A DNA stretch of 64,000 nucleotides from Bradyrhizobiaceae bacterium (GTDB lineage: Bacteria; Pseudomonadota; Alphaproteobacteria; Rhizobiales; Xanthobacteraceae). The stretch is from positions 1 to 64,000 of the forward strand of contig CANKHA010000006.1 of NCBI GenBank assembly GCA_947481685.1. Reading direction: 5' to 3'. The notes beneath the pieces were generated by a model. It was not told the origin of the DNA. It saw only the letters and a program-made list of their open reading frames with translations, and searched no databases. The translations under genes and the position numbers were made by a program. Numbering within the stretch: the stretch's first letter is position 1; each line of letters begins with the position of its first letter. Below, piece by piece: positions 45,554 through 55,431 of this stretch.

Positions 45554-45838
45554 TCACTGCTCGCCGTGGGTTTCGAGCACGGCCTTGATGCCGTCCATCG
45601 CAACATCGATGCGGCGGGCGACCTCGCGGTTGGCCGACTCGATCTCGCGCGAGCGTGCGGTGGCCTCATCAAGCTCCGCTGCGAGCCTGGAGCGGTCCGC
45701 CCCGAGCACATGAAGCTGCGCGCCAAGCGATTGCTCGCCCCGGTCGGCCTCGTGACGGCGCTCGACCGCCGCCTCAAGCGAATCGAGCGCCTGAGACAGG
45801 CGCCTGGTCGCCGCTTCGATGGCGGTCGGATCTGCCAT
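45554..45838 (-). CDS. DUF4164-family coiled-coil protein
   Basis: A 94-residue, almost wholly helical protein. Heptad-like repeats run from about 8 to 85 (ATRRLSQALDSLEAAVERR, LAAELDEATARSREIE). It matches DUF4164, a short family found next to zapA in Hyphomicrobiales, so a role with the Z-ring is plausible but unproven. I use the ATG at 45838 (MADPTAIEAA). It is divergent from tkt. Confidence 0.8.
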   Translation of the reverse strand: MADPTAIEAATRRLSQALDSLEAAVERRHEADRGEQSLGAQLHVLGADRSRLAAELDEATARSREIESANREVARRIDVAMDGIKAVLETHGEQ

Positions 45839-46019
45839 GGACCAAAACCCCGGTTGTTGGTCGCTCGTGCCGATTTCTCTTGAAATTTCTTGTATCGGCA
45901 AGCGTTTAGATCGGAAAGCTTACGTGGTGCAGCATCAATGCGTCAATTGCCCGGCCGGACTTGCGCCCGGCCTTTTCGTCAGGCCTGTGCATGGCCTGTA
46001 ATTGCGGCACTGCGTTGGT

Positions 46020-46047
46020 TTGACTCGGGTTTTTCACGTGCTATCCC
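46020..46047 (+). promoter_or_regulatory. Possible tkt promoter
   Basis: TTGACT (46020-46025), a 16-nt spacer and TATCCC (46042-46047) lie 22 nt before the tkt start, with AAAGGATGG in between as possible RBS. A hairpin GGCCGG-N8-CCGGCC followed by TTTT (45953-45976) lies upstream, possibly ending a short leader transcript. Confidence 0.35.
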
Positions 46048-46068
46048 ACCCTAAAGGATGGCTCTCCC

Positions 46069-48117
46069 ATGACACCACAATCCTCTTCGGCCGCTGTCGC
46101 CGCCGCTCCGCAGGCCCATTCCCGCGCCGAACACGACCGCATGGCCAACGCCATCCGCGCTTTGGCGATGGACGCAGTGGAACAGGCAAAGTCGGGACAT
46201 CCCGGCTTGCCGATGGGCGCGGCGGATATCGCCACCGTCCTGTTCACGCAGTTCCTGAAATTCGATCCCGCCGATCTGAAATGGGCCGACCGCGACCGCT
46301 TCGTGCTGTCGGCGGGCCATGGTTCGATGCTGATCTATGCGCTGCTGCATCTGCTCGGGTCCGAGACGATGACGATCGAGCAGATCAAGAAATTCCGCCA
46401 GATCGGCTCGATCACGCCGGGCCATCCGGAAAACTTCGTGACGCCGGGCATCGAAACCACCACCGGTCCGCTCGGCCAGGGCATCGCCAACGCGGTCGGC
46501 ATGGCGATTGCGGAACGCCATCTCGCGGCGGAATTCGGCGACATCGTCGATCACCGCACCTATGTTTTGTGCTCCGACGGCGACCTGATGGAAGGCATCA
46601 GCCAGGAAGCCATCGCGATGGCCGGGCACCTGAAGCTGAACCGCATGATCATGCTGTTCGACGACAACGGCATTTCGATCGACGGCCCGCTGTCGCTCGC
46701 CGACAGCGTCGATCAGGTGAAGCGCTTCGAGTCGGCGGGCTGGAACGCCATGCGCGTCGATGGCCATGATCCCGAAGCCATCGCAGCGGCAATCACGAAA
46801 GCGCAGGCCTCGGACAAGCCGACACTGATCGCCTGCAAGACCACCATCGGTTTCGGCGCGCCGACCAAGGCCGGCAAGTCTTCCTCGCACGGCTCGCCGC
46901 TCGGCGCCGACGAGATCGCCGGCGCGCGCAAGGCGCTTGGCTGGACCGACGCCCCATTTGAAATTCCCGCCGATATTCGCGCGGCCTGGAGCAAGGCCGG
47001 CAAGCGCTCGCAGGATGCCAATGCTGCCTGGAAGAAGAAGCTGGCTGCCCTCGATGCCGGCAAGCGCGCCGAATTCGAACGCCGCATGCGCGGCGAGATC
47101 GACGCGGGCAAGCTCACCGAAGCCGTGATGGCAGTGAAGAAGTCGCTCGCCGATGCGCCGAAGGACATCGCCTCGCGCACAGCGTCGGAATTCGCGCTGG
47201 AAACCTTGGCCGCGGCGATCCCGGAAATGGTCGGCGGCTCCGCCGATCTCACCGGCTCCAACAATACCCGCACCAAGAGCATGAAGGCGATGTCAGCCGC
47301 CGATTACAGCGGCCGCTTCATCCATTACGGCATCCGCGAACATGCCATGGCGTCGGCCATGAACGGCATGACGTTGCATGGCGGCATCATTCCCTATTCC
47401 GGCACGTTCCTGGTGTTCTCCGATTACCTGCGCCCGGCACTCCGCCTTGCCGCGCTGATGGGCGAGCGCGTCATCCACGTACTGACGCATGACTCCATCG
47501 GCCTCGGCGAAGACGGACCGACCCATCAGCCGGTCGAGCACCTCGCGGCGCTCCGCGCGATCCCGAACACGCTGGTGTTCCGTCCGGCCGACGCGGTCGA
47601 GACGGTGGAGTGCTGGCAACTGGCGCTGGAAGCCAAGGACAGCCCGAGCGTGCTGGCGCTGACGCGTCAGAATTTGCCGCAGTTCCGGCTCGGCCAAGAG
47701 AAGGAAAATCACAAGGACAACCGCAGCGCCCGCGGCGCCTACGAACTCGCTCCGGCCGAAGGCACCGCGCAGGTCTCGCTGTTTGCCAGCGGCTCGGAAG
47801 TGCCGATCGCCATGGAGGCCCGCAAGCTGCTCGCCGCGCAGGGCATCCCGACCCGCGTGGTTTCAGTGCCCTGTTTCGAGCTGTTCTTCGCCGCGCCGGA
47901 CGATTATCGCGCGTCCGTCATCGGCACCGCGCCCGTCCGGATCGGCGTCGAGGCGGCCATCCGGCAGGGCTGGGACGCCATCATCGGCAGCGATGGCCTG
48001 TTTGTTGGAATGTCCGGTTTCGGCGCCAGCGCGCCGTTTAAGGACCTTTACAACCATTTCGGCATTACGCCGGAGAAGATTGCCGAGGCGGCATTGAGCC
48101 GCATCGGCAAAAAGTGA
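46069..48117 (+). CDS. tkt: Transketolase
   Basis: A 682-residue thiamine-diphosphate enzyme exchanging two-carbon units between sugar phosphates in the pentose-phosphate and Calvin pathways. Conserved elements: [15 protein letters not shown] (about 37-51), the ThDP/Mg motif [14 protein letters not shown] (about 169-182), the pyrimidine-domain [11 protein letters not shown] (about 424-434) and [15 protein letters not shown] (about 473-487). The length is normal. It leads a plus-strand run of central-carbon genes (gap, pgk, fba). Confidence 0.97.
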   Translation: MTPQSSSAAVAAAPQAHSRAEHDRMANAIRALAMDAVEQAKSGHPGLPMGAADIATVLFTQFLKFDPADLKWADRDRFVLSAGHGSMLIYALLHLLGSETMTIEQIKKFRQIGSITPGHPENFVTPGIETTTGPLGQGIANAVGMAIAERHLAAEFGDIVDHRTYVLCSDGDLMEGISQEAIAMAGHLKLNRMIMLFDDNGISIDGPLSLADSVDQVKRFESAGWNAMRVDGHDPEAIAAAITKAQASDKPTLIACKTTIGFGAPTKAGKSSSHGSPLGADEIAGARKALGWTDAPFEIPADIRAAWSKAGKRSQDANAAWKKKLAALDAGKRAEFERRMRGEIDAGKLTEAVMAVKKSLADAPKDIASRTASEFALETLAAAIPEMVGGSADLTGSNNTRTKSMKAMSAADYSGRFIHYGIREHAMASAMNGMTLHGGIIPYSGTFLVFSDYLRPALRLAALMGERVIHVLTHDSIGLGEDGPTHQPVEHLAALRAIPNTLVFRPADAVETVECWQLALEAKDSPSVLALTRQNLPQFRLGQEKENHKDNRSARGAYELAPAEGTAQVSLFASGSEVPIAMEARKLLAAQGIPTRVVSVPCFELFFAAPDDYRASVIGTAPVRIGVEAAIRQGWDAIIGSDGLFVGMSGFGASAPFKDLYNHFGITPEKIAEAALSRIGKK

Positions 48118-48122
48118 TAGCA

Positions 48123-48235
48123 ACGGCAGATATCTGATATCGCCGTCGCGGCCGGGCTTGCACCCCAGTCGGGTTCACCCGACTTGGGTGTGTATTAAAT
48201 AGCTACCGAACTCGGGCAAGCCCGGAGTTCGGTGC
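48123..48235 (+). promoter_or_regulatory. Structured leader between tkt and gap
   Basis: Two strong stem-loops: CACCCCAGTCGGG-TTCA-CCCGACTTGGGTG (48161-48190) and ACCGAACTC...GAGTTCGGT with an inner GGGC/GCCC (48205-48233). A third helix can pair CCGGGCTTGC (48152-48161) with GCAAGCCCGG (48216-48225). It encloses the first hairpin and excludes the second. This could end tkt and/or control gap. Confidence 0.5.
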
Positions 48236-48329
48236 GTTCCACGACTTTACCTATGCGGCAGAGGCGGTGGATGCCAGGCGCAGCATATGCTGTGCTTGGA
48301 CGTGACCACTCATTACCGGGAGCACAGAA

Positions 48330-49337
48330 ATGACCGTTCGTGTTGGTATCAACGGCTTCGGCCGCATCGGCCGCAATATCCTGCGCGCCATCGTTGAATC
48401 CGGCCGCAAGGACATCGAAGTCGTAGGCATCAACGATCTCGGCCCGGTGGAAACCAACGCGCATTTGCTGCGTTTCGACAGCGTGCATGGCCGCTTCCCC
48501 CACACCGTCACGGTCAAGGGCGATACCATCGATGCGGGCCTCGGCCCGATGAAGGTCACGGCGATCAAGGATCCCTCGACGCTGCCCTGGAAAGAGCTCG
48601 GCGTCGACATCGCGCTGGAATGCACCGGCATCTTCACCAGCAAGGACAAGGCTGCGGCACACCTCGCGGCCGGCGCCAAGCGCGTGATCATCTCGGCCCC
48701 TGCCGACGGTGTCGACATGACGGTGGTCTATGGCGTCAACCACGACAAGCTGACGAAGGATCACACGATCATCTCAAACGCGTCGTGCACTACGAACTGC
48801 CTTGCGCCTGTGGTCCACGTGCTTCACCAGGCCGTGGGCATCGACAAAGGCTTCATGACCACGATCCACTCCTACACCGGCGACCAGCCGACGCTCGACA
48901 CCATGCACAAGGATCTCTACCGCGCCCGCGCGGCGGCTTTGAACATGATCCCGACGTCAACGGGCGCCGCCAAGGCTGTCGGTCTCGTGCTGCCTGAACT
49001 CGCTGGAAGACTCGACGGCGTTGCGATCCGCGTCCCGACGCCGAATGTCTCGGTGGTGGATTTCAAGTTCATCGCGAAAAAGGCGACGACGGTCGAAGAG
49101 ATCAACAACGCGATCAAGCGCGCATCGGAGCAGCAGCTCAAGGACATCCTCGGTTATACCAACGAGCCCAACGTCTCGACGGACTTCAACCACGATCCGC
49201 GTTCCTCGATCTTCCACATGGACCAGACCAAGGTGATGGACGGAAACTTCGTGCGCGTGATGGCGTGGTACGACAACGAGTGGGGCTTCTCCAACCGCAT
49301 GGCCGATACGTCGGTCGCGATGGGCAAACTGATCTAA
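48330..49337 (+). CDS. gap: Type I glyceraldehyde-3-phosphate dehydrogenase
   Basis: A 335-residue GAPDH. The Rossmann motif [16 protein letters not shown] begins at residue 4, and the catalytic Cys lies in [12 protein letters not shown] (about 150-161). His and phosphate-site residues ([21 protein letters not shown]) follow. It oxidises glyceraldehyde-3-phosphate with NAD(P)+ and phosphate. It is second in the tkt-gap-pgk-fba run; its 5' leader is unusually structured. Confidence 0.97.
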   Translation: MTVRVGINGFGRIGRNILRAIVESGRKDIEVVGINDLGPVETNAHLLRFDSVHGRFPHTVTVKGDTIDAGLGPMKVTAIKDPSTLPWKELGVDIALECTGIFTSKDKAAAHLAAGAKRVIISAPADGVDMTVVYGVNHDKLTKDHTIISNASCTTNCLAPVVHVLHQAVGIDKGFMTTIHSYTGDQPTLDTMHKDLYRARAAALNMIPTSTGAAKAVGLVLPELAGRLDGVAIRVPTPNVSVVDFKFIAKKATTVEEINNAIKRASEQQLKDILGYTNEPNVSTDFNHDPRSSIFHMDQTKVMDGNFVRVMAWYDNEWGFSNRMADTSVAMGKLI

Positions 49338-49365
49338 ACTCCAAGGAGGCGGGGGCGCTTTCTGA

Positions 49366-50565
49366 ATGTCTGTGAGTAAATTTCGTACGCTTGATGAGGT
49401 TGAGTTGCGCGACAAGCGCGTGTTGTTGCGGCTCGACCTCAATGTTCCCACCGAAAATGGTCAGGTCACCGACGCCACGCGGCTTGAACGCGTGGCGCCG
49501 ACCATTCTCGAAATAGCGGACAAGGGCGGCAAGGTTATCCTGCTGTCGCATTTCGGCCGGCCAAAGGGTCCCGATCCGAAGGACTCGCTCAGGCCCGTTG
49601 CCGCCAAACTGTCGGAAGTCATCGGTCGCCCTGTCACTTTCGTGGATGACTGCATCGGACAGCGCGCCGAAGCGATCGTGAAGGCAATGAAGCCGGGCGA
49701 CATCGTTTGCCTCGAAAACACGCGCTTCCATTCAGGGGAAGAAAAGAACGATCCGGCTTTCGCCGAACAGATCGCACAGCTCGGCGACATCTATGTCAAC
49801 GATGCCTTCTCCGCCGCGCATCGCGCCCATGCCTCGACTGAAGGCCTGGCGCACAAGCTCCCCGCCTATGCCGGCCGCGCCATGCAGGCCGAGCTTGAGG
49901 CGCTGTCCAAGGCTCTGGAAAATCCGCAACGCCCGGTCGTCGCGATCGTTGGCGGCGCCAAGATTTCCACCAAACTCGATCTGCTCGGCAACCTGCTCAA
50001 GAAAGTGGAGGTTCTGATCATCGGCGGCGCCATGGCCAACACATTCTTGCTTGCTCAGGGCAAGCCGGTTGGGAAGTCGTTGGTTGAGCGGGATCTGATC
50101 CCGACCGCACAAGATATCCTCGCCAGGGCCAAAGCCGAGAAGCACGAAATCGTGCTGCCGGTCGATGTCGTGGTGGCGCGGAAGTTCGAGGCCAACGCCC
50201 CCTCGCGGGTCGTCGGCATCATGGATGTGGCCGACGATGAAATGATCCTCGATATCGGGCCGAAGAGCATCGAGCAGGTCGCCTCGGTGCTGGCGCGCAG
50301 CAAGACGCTGGTCTGGAATGGCCCGTTCGGCGCCTTCGAGATGGAGCCCTTCGACATCGGCACGGTAGAGGCGGCGGAAGCCGCGGCGGAGCTGACGCAG
50401 GCCGGAAAGCTCGTTTCGGTGGCAGGCGGTGGCGATACCGTAGCCGCTTTGAACATTGCGCATGCAGCCGACCGCTTTACCTACGTCTCAACCGCCGGCG
50501 GCGCGTTTCTTGAATGGATGGAAGGCAAGCCCTTGCCGGGAGTGGATGCCTTGAGGGTAAGATAG
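49366..50565 (+). CDS. pgk: Phosphoglycerate kinase
   Basis: A 399-residue two-domain kinase transferring phosphate between 1,3-bisphosphoglycerate and ADP. Signatures include [18 protein letters not shown] (about 23-40), [13 protein letters not shown] (about 62-74), [14 protein letters not shown] and the late nucleotide motif [11 protein letters not shown]. The start ATG at 49366 lies 28 nt after gap. The length is typical. Confidence 0.97.
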   Translation: MSVSKFRTLDEVELRDKRVLLRLDLNVPTENGQVTDATRLERVAPTILEIADKGGKVILLSHFGRPKGPDPKDSLRPVAAKLSEVIGRPVTFVDDCIGQRAEAIVKAMKPGDIVCLENTRFHSGEEKNDPAFAEQIAQLGDIYVNDAFSAAHRAHASTEGLAHKLPAYAGRAMQAELEALSKALENPQRPVVAIVGGAKISTKLDLLGNLLKKVEVLIIGGAMANTFLLAQGKPVGKSLVERDLIPTAQDILARAKAEKHEIVLPVDVVVARKFEANAPSRVVGIMDVADDEMILDIGPKSIEQVASVLARSKTLVWNGPFGAFEMEPFDIGTVEAAEAAAELTQAGKLVSVAGGGDTVAALNIAHAADRFTYVSTAGGAFLEWMEGKPLPGVDALRVR

Positions 50566-50626
50566 GCCCAAAGCTTTCGTCCTAGCCTGCGCTTCAGCGC
50601 GACTGATAACCAATGAGGAACCTCCG

Positions 50627-51649
50627 ATGAGTCTCGCCGACCTGAACAAAATCGCACTAGCCATGGTCGCCCCGGGCAAGGGCATTCTCGCCGCCGACGA
50701 ATCCTCCGGCACGATCAAAAATCGCTTCGACGCCATCGGCGTGGAATCGACCGACGACAATCGCCGCGACTACCGCGAACTGATGTTCCGCTCCAAGGAT
50801 GCGATGTCGAAATACATCTCCGGCGTCATCCTCTACGAAGAGACGCTGTACCAGAAGGCCAAGGACGGCACGCCGCTGGTCAAAGTCATCGAACAGGCCG
50901 GTTCGATTCCCGGCATCAAAGTCGACAAGGGCGTCAAGCCGCAGCCGTACTGCCAGGGTGAAGTCGTCACCGACGGCCTCGATGGCCTCGGTGAACGCCT
51001 CGCCGAATATCGCAAGCTCGGCGCCCGTTTCGCCAAGTGGCGCGCGGTCTATGACATCGGCCAGGGCATTCCGAGCTACGCCAATATCCGCGCCAACGGT
51101 CACGCGCTCGCGCGCTATGCCGCGCTCTGCCAGGTAAACGACATCGTTCCGATCGTCGAACCGGAAGTGCTGATGGATGGCAGCCACGACATCGACACCT
51201 GCGCAATGGTGACGGAGTTCGTGCTGAAGGAAGTGTTCCAGGAGCTTTACTACCAGAAGGTCCCGCTCGAAGGCATCGTGCTGAAGCCGAACATGATCGT
51301 GCCGGGCAAGAAGAGCTCCAAGAAAGCCTCCGTGCAGGAAGTCGCGGAGAAGACCGTGAAGGTGCTCAAGGCCTGCGTGCCGGGCGCCGTGCCGGGCATC
51401 GCCTTCCTTTCCGGGGGGCAGTCGGATGAAGACGCCACCGCGCATCTCGACGCCATGAACAAGATCGGCAACCTGCCGTGGCCCCTCACATTCTCCTATG
51501 GCCGCGCGCTGCAGCATGCCGTGCAGCAGAGCTGGAAGGGCAAGACCGAGAATGTTGCCGCAGCACAACGCGCCTTCTCGCATCGCGCCGAGATGAATAG
51601 CCTCGCCGCGCTCGGCAAGTGGAAGAAAGAACTCGAAAAGGTGGCGTAG
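50627..51649 (+). CDS. fba: Class I fructose-bisphosphate aldolase
   Basis: A 340-residue Schiff-base aldolase. The N terminus (GKGILAADESSGTIKNRF) and the Schiff-base Lys in EGIVLKPNMIVPG (about 215-227) identify class I rather than the metal-dependent class II. It splits fructose-1,6-bisphosphate. AGGAA lies a few bases before the start. It ends the central-carbon run, and hairpin repeat copy D starts 3 nt after its stop. Confidence 0.96.
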   Translation: MSLADLNKIALAMVAPGKGILAADESSGTIKNRFDAIGVESTDDNRRDYRELMFRSKDAMSKYISGVILYEETLYQKAKDGTPLVKVIEQAGSIPGIKVDKGVKPQPYCQGEVVTDGLDGLGERLAEYRKLGARFAKWRAVYDIGQGIPSYANIRANGHALARYAALCQVNDIVPIVEPEVLMDGSHDIDTCAMVTEFVLKEVFQELYYQKVPLEGIVLKPNMIVPGKKSSKKASVQEVAEKTVKVLKACVPGAVPGIAFLSGGQSDEDATAHLDAMNKIGNLPWPLTFSYGRALQHAVQQSWKGKTENVAAAQRAFSHRAEMNSLAALGKWKKELEKVA

Positions 51650-51651
51650 AA

Positions 51652-51698
51652 CGCGTGATCCCGAAAAGTGGGAACCGGCTTTCGGACAAGATCACGCG
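51652..51698. repeat. Conserved-loop hairpin repeat, copy D (inverted orientation)
   Basis: Outer stem of 9 bp (51652-51660 with 51690-51698, CGCGTGATC/GATCACGCG), inner stem of 5 bp (51662-51666 with 51680-51684), loop GTGGGAACCGG, the exact complement of the CCGGTTCCCAC loop in copies A and B. It is thus the same element in the opposite orientation. The bulge now holds GACAA. It abuts the fba stop codon and may mark its 3' end. Confidence 0.8.
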
Positions 51699-51765
51699 CA
51701 ACGCTTAAGTAGCTTCACGCCGAGACCTGAAGCATAACGGGTCCGGCCCTACCAGGGAGGACGCT

Positions 51766-53079
51766 ATGAAGGCACGAGCCCTCGTTCGCATGCTCGCGGC
51801 TGCGCTGTTGCTGGCCACGATTTCACCCCTGACTTCGACCGCCGACGCGCAGAGCAATCCGCGCTTCATTCGGCTGGCGTCGAAGGTGAAGGGCGCGCTC
51901 TACATGCCCGACAGCGGTCCCGCGCCGAAGATCGGTTTCATGGTGATGCATGAGGACTCAAATTTCCTCGTACATCTTGCCTGCACCGAATTCTCCAAGC
52001 GCGGCTATGCCGTGCTCTGCGTCAACGGGCGCTCGGATAACAACGAAGCGCTCGACACCTGGAACGAGCTCATTCCCGATGCCGCGCTCGGCATGAAATA
52101 CCTGCGTGAAGAGCTGAAGCTGGAAAAGGTGGTGCTGTTCGCGCACAGCGGCGGTGCGCCGCTGCTCTCCTTTTATCAGGCGCTGGCAGAGACCGGACCG
52201 GAGTTGTGCAAGGACCCGCGCCGGCTCCTGCCCTGCGGCGATGAAGTGAAGCCGGTGCCGAAGGCCGACGGTGTCGTGTTCTTCGACGCGCATCCCGGCA
52301 CCGCCATCAACCTCCTGCGCAGTCTCGATGCTTCGGTGCTGAGCGAGGACGACCCCAAAGGCATCAATCCCGCGCTCGATCCCTACAGCGAGGCCAACGG
52401 CTACAACCCGAAGAGCATGAGCAAATATTCCGAGGAGTTCAAGAGCCGCTACTTCAAGGCGCAGTCCGACCGGATGAACAAGCTGGTCGATAGCGCGGTG
52501 GAGAAGCGCAAGCAGATCCTCGCGGGAACCTACAAATTTCCCGACGACGACACTTTCGTCATCACTCGCAGCAACGCACGCCTGATGGATCTCGACTCCA
52601 GCATAGGCATGACCACGGTGAAGCCTCGCAAGCTGCTCAAGAACGACGGCACGATTTCCGAGCAGATCATCTCCAGCGTGAAGACGCCCAACCTCAAGCT
52701 GAAGGAAGCCAATTCCTCATTTGGCGACTCCAAGCAGCTGACGGTGATGTCGTTCCTCGGCACCCGCGCAGTGCGGTCGAAACATGCGATGGACGATTAC
52801 GACATCCAGTCCAACAGCAACACCACCGAACTCAGCCTGCAGAATATCCGGGTGCCGATCCTGATCATGTCGGCTGGCGCGCATTACTTCCTGCGCGACG
52901 ACGAAAAGATGTTCGACAGCGCGGTCAGCCCGGACAAGGACTATGCCGTGACCGAAGGTGCGATGCATGGCGTGGTGCCGTGCAAGCCTTGCGAGAAGAC
53001 TCCGGGCCAGTATTCCAATTCGGTGAAGAACACCTTCGACTACATGAAGGCCTGGGTCGACAAGCGCTTCGCACCCTAA
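51766..53079 (+). CDS. Exported alpha/beta-hydrolase-fold protein
   Basis: A 437-residue protein with a Sec signal (1-28, ending ADAQ). An alpha/beta-hydrolase fold is indicated by HEDSNFLVHLAC, the elbow FAHSGGAP (Ser about 127) and a C-terminal His in GAMHGVVPC. A long insertion (about 205-330) of charged helices separates the core parts. It has four or more Cys that may pair in the periplasm. GGGAGG lies 5-10 nt before the ATG. It leads the 51.7-57.4 kb accessory segment; substrate unknown. Confidence 0.7.
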   Translation: MKARALVRMLAAALLLATISPLTSTADAQSNPRFIRLASKVKGALYMPDSGPAPKIGFMVMHEDSNFLVHLACTEFSKRGYAVLCVNGRSDNNEALDTWNELIPDAALGMKYLREELKLEKVVLFAHSGGAPLLSFYQALAETGPELCKDPRRLLPCGDEVKPVPKADGVVFFDAHPGTAINLLRSLDASVLSEDDPKGINPALDPYSEANGYNPKSMSKYSEEFKSRYFKAQSDRMNKLVDSAVEKRKQILAGTYKFPDDDTFVITRSNARLMDLDSSIGMTTVKPRKLLKNDGTISEQIISSVKTPNLKLKEANSSFGDSKQLTVMSFLGTRAVRSKHAMDDYDIQSNSNTTELSLQNIRVPILIMSAGAHYFLRDDEKMFDSAVSPDKDYAVTEGAMHGVVPCKPCEKTPGQYSNSVKNTFDYMKAWVDKRFAP

Positions 53080-53186
53080 TTCACCCCCTGTGATGCGGCT
53101 TGCCGCCGCATATCCGGCTGGCTAGGCTGACGCGCGCATTTCTTCCGGGGAATGACGCCAAGACGTCATAAAATCGGGAGGATGGT

Positions 53187-54944
53187 ATGTCGGCAAACGC
53201 GAAATCGGCGATGCTTGGCTTGGCGCTCGTTCTCATGGCGGCGGGAGTTTCCCAAGCGCAAAGCACAAAATCTAATGCCCTTTCCGGGTTGACGCCGGTT
53301 ACCGACGCCGTGCTGACCAACCCGCCGCCGTCCGACTGGCTGCAGTGGCGACGGACCTACGATGGCTGGGGCTATAGCCCGTTAGATCAGATCAACAAGA
53401 GTAACGTCAAAAATCTAAAGCCGGCCTGGACCTGGTCGCTGACCTCAGGCGTCACTGAAATTGCACCGCTCATTCATGATGGCGTCCTGTTCGTTACCAA
53501 TGCCGGAGACAAGATTCAGGCGCTGGACGCAGCGACCGGCGATCTGCTGTGGGAATATCGCCGCGACGTACCGGCAAAATTGATTGCCGAAGGCGGGAAC
53601 ACGCTCGCCAAACGCAACATGGCGCTCTACGGCGACAATCTCTACATCGCAACCTCCGACGCCCATATCGTCGCGCTCGACGCCAAGACCGGCAAGGTGG
53701 TCTGGGATCATACGGTCGCCGACTGGAACAAGGGATGGCGCTATTCCAGCGGGCCTCATGTCGCGGGCGGAAAGATCGTGATTGGCATGAGCGGCTGCAA
53801 CGCCGCACAGGGTGGCGGCTGCTTCATCACGGGGCATGACGCAAAGACCGGAGCGGAGGTGTGGCGGGTCTATACCCTGGCGCAGACGGGCGACCCCAAC
53901 GAGCATTCATGGAATGGACTGCCGCTGGAAAAACGCTTCGGCGGATCGGCCTGGATCGCCGGCAGCTATGACCCGGTGCTGAACACACTTTATTACGGCG
54001 TCGGACAACCCAATCCTTGGATCGCCGAAATTCGTGGCACGCTGCCGAAGAAAGATGGGTTCGACAACGCTGCGCTCTACAGCGATTCAACGCTCGCCAT
54101 CGATCCCGACACCGGCAAGGTCAAATGGTACTTCCAGCATCTGGAAAATGACTCCGACGATCTGGATTATTCCTATGAACGCATCCTCGTCGATATTCCC
54201 GTCAACGGGCAGATGCGCAAGGCCACGATAACAGCGGGCAAGATTGCCATCATTGAGGCTATCGACCGCACCAACGGAGAATTCCTCTGGGCCAAGGAAA
54301 CGGTCCCGCAGAACATCGTCGCGTCGATTGATCCAAAAACCGGCAAGAAAACCATCAGGCCGGAAGCCATTCCCCATATTGGCCAGACGACCCTTGTCTG
54401 CCCGGCCAACCCGGGTGCCCGCGGCTGGCCGGCGACGGCCTACAGCCCACGCACGCAGATGCTGTATCTGCCGATGACGGAATTCTGCGCCAACACCACA
54501 CCCACACCCATCGAACCCGGCCAGACATTCACCGGCGGCGGCCGTGCCGTCCACAAGATGATCCCGATGCCCAACACGGACGGAAACTTCGGCCGTCTCG
54601 ACGCGGTCAAGCTCACGGACCGCACGCAGGCCTGGTCCAAGCGCCAGTTTGCGCCGATGACCAGCGCGGTATTGCCGACGGCGGGCGGTATCGTTTTCGC
54701 GGGCGACATCGATCGCTGGTTTCGCGCCTATGATGACGAGACGGGCGACGTGCTCTGGCAAATTCGCACCAACAATGCGGTCAACGCATTCCCGGTCAGC
54801 TACAGCGTCGGCGGCAAACAATATGTTGCCATCGCGGTCGGCAATGGTTCTTCGCAATTGCGCAACCTGAATACGCTGACGCCGCAGATCAAAAACCCGG
54901 ACGGCGGCTCGATGCTGTGGGTGTTCGCGCTGCCAAGCCCGTGA
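53187..54944 (+). CDS. PQQ-dependent dehydrogenase, methanol/ethanol-dehydrogenase-like
   Basis: A 585-residue periplasmic eight-bladed propeller with a signal peptide (1-25, VSQAQ). W-motif blades are clear (ALDAATGDLLWEYR, ALDAKTGKVVWDH, GHDAKTGAEVWRV, AYDDETGDVLWQIR). The neighbour is a cytochrome c that could accept its electrons. The vicinal Cys pair typical of MxaF/XoxF is absent where expected; an SGC...GGGC pair near 203-211 may substitute. An acidic run, ENDSDDLDYSYE, occupies the catalytic Asp region. Substrate (alcohol or aldehyde) unknown. Confidence 0.85.
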   Translation: MSANAKSAMLGLALVLMAAGVSQAQSTKSNALSGLTPVTDAVLTNPPPSDWLQWRRTYDGWGYSPLDQINKSNVKNLKPAWTWSLTSGVTEIAPLIHDGVLFVTNAGDKIQALDAATGDLLWEYRRDVPAKLIAEGGNTLAKRNMALYGDNLYIATSDAHIVALDAKTGKVVWDHTVADWNKGWRYSSGPHVAGGKIVIGMSGCNAAQGGGCFITGHDAKTGAEVWRVYTLAQTGDPNEHSWNGLPLEKRFGGSAWIAGSYDPVLNTLYYGVGQPNPWIAEIRGTLPKKDGFDNAALYSDSTLAIDPDTGKVKWYFQHLENDSDDLDYSYERILVDIPVNGQMRKATITAGKIAIIEAIDRTNGEFLWAKETVPQNIVASIDPKTGKKTIRPEAIPHIGQTTLVCPANPGARGWPATAYSPRTQMLYLPMTEFCANTTPTPIEPGQTFTGGGRAVHKMIPMPNTDGNFGRLDAVKLTDRTQAWSKRQFAPMTSAVLPTAGGIVFAGDIDRWFRAYDDETGDVLWQIRTNNAVNAFPVSYSVGGKQYVAIAVGNGSSQLRNLNTLTPQIKNPDGGSMLWVFALPSP

Positions 54945-55354
54945 TGCAGCGGGCAGGTATCCAAGTCATCGCCGGCATGCTTTGCATTCTGGCTTCGCTC
55001 GAGGCGAGCGCGCAGACGCCGGGGCCTTCTTACACGCCTGCGCAGGCGGAGCGTGGGCAGGCAAGTTACGTGCATTCCTGCCAGGTCTGCCATGGCTCCG
55101 CACTCGATAACGGCGATTTCGGCGGCGCACCGCTGAACGGCTCGTGGTTCCGGGAGCATTGGGGGAAGAGCGATGTCGGCGCCCTTTTTGGTTATGTCGC
55201 CGCGACCATGCCACCCGACAATCCGGGAGGGCTGAACGATACGACTTATGCGGACATCCTCGCCTTCATCTTGCAGGGCAATGGCTATCCGCCTGGCGGA
55301 CAGGAACTACCAAGCGACCCCGGCGCGTTGCAGCGCATGACCCTCAGCCGATGA
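54944..55354 (+). CDS. Cytochrome c partner of the PQQ dehydrogenase
   Basis: A 136-residue exported cytochrome with signal peptide (about 1-24, ASAQ) and heme motif CQVCHG (about 46-51). The Met ligand is probably in ATMPPDNPG. Its ATG overlaps the PQQ-dehydrogenase stop by one base (TGATG), so the pair is co-translated and likely forms one electron path to the oxidase. The C-terminal helix YADILAFILQGNGYP matches class I cytochromes. Confidence 0.9.
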   Translation: MQRAGIQVIAGMLCILASLEASAQTPGPSYTPAQAERGQASYVHSCQVCHGSALDNGDFGGAPLNGSWFREHWGKSDVGALFGYVAATMPPDNPGGLNDTTYADILAFILQGNGYPPGGQELPSDPGALQRMTLSR

Positions 55355-55431
55355 ACGGCCGGGTGGTGCCGGCACGAAGACATAACCGACGCCGTTGAAA
55401 CGGTGCTCCTCTTTCCGCCGATGCTTACCCC

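Noticed and set aside
44806..45777. A 323-codon frame extending Imm53 upstream
   Set aside because: The upstream part is an out-of-frame reading of zapA and the DUF4164 gene; only the last 101 codons are real.
45839..45976. Possible small RNA upstream of tkt ending at the hairpin at 45953-45972
   Set aside because: The hairpin is followed by four T only, and I could not find a convincing promoter on that strand.
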